Below, in pieces: positions 24,185 through 26,958 of a stretch of 26,958 bases of DNA (the first letter of the stretch is position 1; each line of letters opens with the position of its first letter). The stretch is from the NCBI GenBank assembly GCA_029882955.1, contig JAOUJX010000008.1:1-26958 (forward strand), read 5' to 3'. The DNA comes from Gammaproteobacteria bacterium (GTDB lineage: Bacteria; Pseudomonadota; Gammaproteobacteria; GCA-001735895). A program made the translations under genes and the position numbers. The notes under the pieces were generated by a model. It made no database searches. It was not told the origin of the DNA and worked only from the letters and a program-made list of their open reading frames with translations.

Positions 24185-25275
24185 GCCTTCACCCTCTCTA
24201 GTATGCCCTGTGCCAGCTTTTCTGTAGCATTCACGTTAGCCAGCGCCTGCGCTCTTTTAGCCATCGCAATTAATCCTTCCCGGTCCTGTTGATGACTCTG
24301 GATAAGTACGGCAAGTCGATCGGCATTTAAGTCATCTTCGGTAAGAATATTCGCCGCGTTGTTTTCCTCAAGAAAACGTGCATTGTGATATTGATGATTA
24401 TCAACCGCGTAAGGATAAGGAATTAATATAGAACCAACACCAACCGCGGTTAATTCAGCAATCGTCAGCGCACCAGCGCGACAAACCACCAGGTCTGCCC
24501 AGGCATAAGCCGAGGGCATATCGTTGATAAAATCCTGCACTTCGGCCTCGACACCGGCTTCGCGATAATTTTGCTGGCAGGCCGCCAGATGTTTGTTTCC
24601 ACACTGGTGTTTGATATTAGGGCGCGAGTCGATATCGAGCATCGATACAGCCAGGGGTACCATCCTGTTTAAACTGGCAGCACCAAGACTACCGCCGATG
24701 ACCAGTAAATTAAGATTATCGGCCAGCCTTTTTGTCAGTCTGCTTTCAGGCGACTCAAGCTCAAAAAGCTCGGCGCGCACCGGGTTACCAATGTATTCAC
24801 TACGCGATACGCCCCTGGCAGCAGCCGGAAAGCCAAAATAGCTTTGGCTGGCAAACCGGCTCAGCAATTTATTGGTTAAGCCGATGACCGAGTTTTGCTC
24901 GTGCAGAACTAGCGGAATACGCAATAGCCAGGCCATCAAACCACCCGGTCCAGAGACGAACCCTCCCATCCCTAACACCGCTTTAGGACGCAGACGCAGC
25001 AAGGCACGGTAAGCTTGCCAGCAGGCACGTATTAACCTGAAGGGCGCTAACAATAAGGTTAATTTGCCCTTGCCTCGCAGGCCCTGCACACTCAACCACT
25101 CGATGGCAATATTAGCCGCCGGCACAACGCGCGATTCAATGCCGGCACGAGTGCCGAGCCAGACCACTGATTCTCCGTTGTGGCGTAAGTATTCTGCAAC
25201 CGCCAAAGCGGGGAATACATGACCACCGGTACCACCGGCCATCACTACTATTGGTTGTTGCTTTGCCCTGGTCAT
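24181..25275 (-). CDS. murG: UDP-GlcNAc:lipid I N-acetylglucosaminyltransferase
   Basis: Peripheral inner-membrane GT-B glycosyltransferase that turns lipid I into lipid II. The 364 residues show the N-terminal glycine-rich loop GGTGGHVFPAL at 14-24, the LGMGGFVSGPGG segment near 98-110, HEQNSVIGLTN near 124-135, GGSLGA in the C-terminal domain and the UDP-GlcNAc-binding VVCRAGALTIAEL motif. The ATG overlaps the ftsW stop by four bases and murC follows with another four-base overlap, so all three are translationally coupled. Confidence 0.98.
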   Translation of the reverse strand: MTRAKQQPIVVMAGGTGGHVFPALAVAEYLRHNGESVVWLGTRAGIESRVVPAANIAIEWLSVQGLRGKGKLTLLLAPFRLIRACWQAYRALLRLRPKAVLGMGGFVSGPGGLMAWLLRIPLVLHEQNSVIGLTNKLLSRFASQSYFGFPAAARGVSRSEYIGNPVRAELFELESPESRLTKRLADNLNLLVIGGSLGAASLNRMVPLAVSMLDIDSRPNIKHQCGNKHLAACQQNYREAGVEAEVQDFINDMPSAYAWADLVVCRAGALTIAELTAVGVGSILIPYPYAVDNHQYHNARFLEENNAANILTEDDLNADRLAVLIQSHQQDREGLIAMAKRAQALANVNATEKLAQGILERVKA

Positions 25276-26495
25276 GCTTTCACCTTGTATGAACCAGAGC
25301 GTTGCCTGGCGTTGAGGATATTACCCTCGCCGATCTGATATTCGCGGTAAACACGTAACACCAGACCTACCGCCAGAGACATACTGAGGATACTGTTGCC
25401 ACCATAGCTCATGAAAGGCAGGGTTAACCCCTTAGTGGGTAACGCCCCCATATTCACGCCGATATTAATAGTTGCCTGGAAGGTTATGAGGAGCCCGACG
25501 CCGTAGGCCAGGTAAGCCCCGAATGCCTTACCAGCAAGGAGTGACATCCTGCCAATGGCGAAACAACGTATTGAAAATAATGCGAAAATACCAATCAGTA
25601 TTACCGTCCCAACCAGTCCGAACTCTTCGGCAAAGATAGCAAACAGAAAGTCAGTATGGGCTTCGGGTAAATAAAACAACTTCTGTACACTGCCACCGAG
25701 GCCCGCGCCAAACCAGCCGCCATTGCCAATGGCGATTAACGACTGCGTCAACTGGAAGCCGCTATTGAAAGGATCGGCCCAGGGGTCGACAAACGAGGTA
25801 ATACGCGACAGACGGTAAGGCGAGGAAAGCGCCAGCAATACCATGATGCACAGGGTGCCGGTCACAAATATCATGAACTGGCCGAAGCGAACACCACCGA
25901 GAAACATTAAACCGAGTCCGGTTAGCAGCAAAATAGCTGCCGCACCGAAGTCGGGTTCGAGAATCAGCAATCCGCTGGCAAAGGCCAGGATGAACATAGG
26001 CTTCAGAAATCCCATCGTATTGGATTGCACTTCATCGGTACGGCGAATCAGATAACCGCTGAGATAAATAATCAGAAATAGTTTAGCGACTTCGGAAATT
26101 TGAAATGTAAAGAAACCAAAATTCAGCCATCGCGTACTACCGTTCACTGTATGTCCGACACCCGGGATTAATACCACTGCGAGCAAAACAATCGAACTTA
26201 ACATCAGCAGCATGCCATTATTCTTCCAGAACTGGAGGGGAATTCGGTAAGCAACCCAGACCAGCATAAAGCTCAGTAAAGCACGCAAAAACTGGCGCTT
26301 GGCATAGAAAAACGGATCCTCTGTCTGCTGATCGGCAATACTGATCGAAGCCGAAGCAACCATAATGATACCGAGAAAAATCAATGTGCCGTACAGGAAC
26401 AAAATTGTGCAGTCGAGTCCGGGAGTAAACTCCGCGTGGCTGCGGCTGGCTTCACCGCGGGTACGTACTGCCTGTCCATTGCCAATGCTAGCCAT
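25272..26495 (-). CDS. ftsW: Septal peptidoglycan polymerase FtsW
   Basis: SEDS-family membrane glycosyltransferase that polymerises lipid II at the septum with FtsI. From the ATG at 26495 it has 407 residues and about ten hydrophobic segments beginning near residue 33. Conserved SEDS stretches include GSTRWLNFGFFTFQISEVAKL, LILEPDFGAA, the HTDFLFAIFAEEFGLVG loop with its catalytic-type acidic residues, and the late PTKGLTLPFMSYGGNS. An open frame continues 64 codons further upstream, but that part lies inside murD and is basic and hydrophilic, so it is rejected. The chosen ATG overlaps the murD stop by eight bases (ATGGCTAG). FtsW rather than RodA is supported by the murD-murG context. Confidence 0.96.
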   Translation of the reverse strand: MASIGNGQAVRTRGEASRSHAEFTPGLDCTILFLYGTLIFLGIIMVASASISIADQQTEDPFFYAKRQFLRALLSFMLVWVAYRIPLQFWKNNGMLLMLSSIVLLAVVLIPGVGHTVNGSTRWLNFGFFTFQISEVAKLFLIIYLSGYLIRRTDEVQSNTMGFLKPMFILAFASGLLILEPDFGAAAILLLTGLGLMFLGGVRFGQFMIFVTGTLCIMVLLALSSPYRLSRITSFVDPWADPFNSGFQLTQSLIAIGNGGWFGAGLGGSVQKLFYLPEAHTDFLFAIFAEEFGLVGTVILIGIFALFSIRCFAIGRMSLLAGKAFGAYLAYGVGLLITFQATINIGVNMGALPTKGLTLPFMSYGGNSILSMSLAVGLVLRVYREYQIGEGNILNARQRSGSYKVKA

Positions 26496-26958
26496 GATTG
26501 AGACTCCGCACGCAATCGATGAAATCGTCACCCCGCGCCTCAAATCTGGGGTACATATCGAAGCTGGCGCAGGCTGGCGCGAGCAAAACGCAATCGCCGC
26601 TTTGTGCCAGCTGATTCGCAGTCTCGACAGCTTCGCGCATATTTTTAACCCGGGTAACCGGCACCGACTTTTGCCAGGCATCGGCAATGCGCTCGGCGTC
26701 TTCGCCCATCAACAACACCTGCTTCACGCCCTGCTCCAGGGCCGGACATAAGATCGACATATCGGCATTTTTAGACTGTCCACCGGCGATCAGAATCACA
26801 GGACGATCCCGCCCTTCGATCGATGCTTTAGCGGCACCAACATTGGTTGCCTTGGAATCGTTAATCCACTCGACCCCGTTAATTTCAGCCACCCATTGGC
26901 TGCGGTGGGGAATTCCGGTAAAGTTTTTCAACGCCGCTATAATGGCTGAGCTGGAGAC
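26488..26958 (-). CDS. murD: UDP-MurNAc-L-Ala:D-glutamate ligase, 3' part only
   Basis: Cytoplasmic Mur ligase adding D-glutamate to UDP-MurNAc-L-Ala. Only the last 156 codons are in the window; the frame is open to the right edge, so the N-terminal and central domains lie outside. A TTG at 26931 is not the start, since the conserved frame continues before it. Visible marks of the C-terminal domain: the GIPHRSQW turn, NDSKATN, the ILIAGGQSKNADM strand with a lysine typical of MurD, and LLAPACASFDMYPRFEARGDDF near the end. It ends with TAG, overlapped by the ftsW start. Confidence 0.95.
   Translation of the reverse strand, partial: VSSSAIIAALKNFTGIPHRSQWVAEINGVEWINDSKATNVGAAKASIEGRDRPVILIAGGQSKNADMSILCPALEQGVKQVLLMGEDAERIADAWQKSVPVTRVKNMREAVETANQLAQSGDCVLLAPACASFDMYPRFEARGDDFIDCVRSLNHG

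Noticed and set aside
26496..26687. A 64-codon upstream extension of ftsW
   Set aside because: It lies wholly within murD, lacks hydrophobic segments and has no match to FtsW N-termini; the ATG at 26495 gives the normal length.
26931..26958. murD starting at the TTG at 26931
   Set aside because: The frame and MurD-like sequence continue to the window edge, and the encoded part is only the C-terminal domain, so the gene is cut by the window.

Overview
This is a stretch of core chromosome from a Gram-negative bacterium, most likely a gammaproteobacterium. The grounds are an LptF/LptG lipopolysaccharide exporter divergent from pepA-holC-valS (the arrangement known from Escherichia coli), a ParE-ParC pair, XerD, and a murD-ftsW-murG-murC-murB-ddl-ftsQ-ftsA-ftsZ division and cell-wall cluster in the gammaproteobacterial order. 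Base composition looks moderate throughout. I see no rRNA, tRNA, CRISPR array, insertion sequence or prophage gene. I cannot name the genus.

Left part (1-8167): the 5' part of parC (cut by the left edge) follows parE, both on the minus strand. A thioredoxin-TPR protein (CnoX/YbbN type) diverges from parE and converges on xerD. Then come a lysine/alanine-rich histone H1-like gene with its own promoter and terminator, a divergent RDD membrane protein, and the lptF-lptG pair on the minus strand.

Middle part (8335-13968, plus strand): pepA, holC, a small acidic protein of unknown function, valS and a DoxX-family membrane protein. valS appears to have its own -10 element.

Right part (14016-26958, all minus strand): reading in the direction of transcription, the window enters inside murD and runs through ftsW, murG, murC, murB, ddl, ftsQ and ftsA, every junction overlapping by 4 or 8 bases, and then ftsZ behind a 26-base gap with a strong ribosome binding site. 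A probable terminator follows ftsZ. Where lpxC usually follows ftsZ in this class, there is instead a three-gene set: a carboxylate-amine ligase of the GCS2 family, a zinc-dependent acyl-amino-acid hydrolase of the AstE/aspartoacylase type, and an outer-membrane protein of the LpxR (lipid A 3'-O-deacylase) family.

Most genes serve envelope growth (LPS export, peptidoglycan precursor synthesis, septation) or chromosome segregation (topoisomerase IV, XerD). I found nothing that is clearly a new biological system. The least explained pieces are the ligase-hydrolase-LpxR set, the acidic protein between holC and valS, and the H1-like protein.
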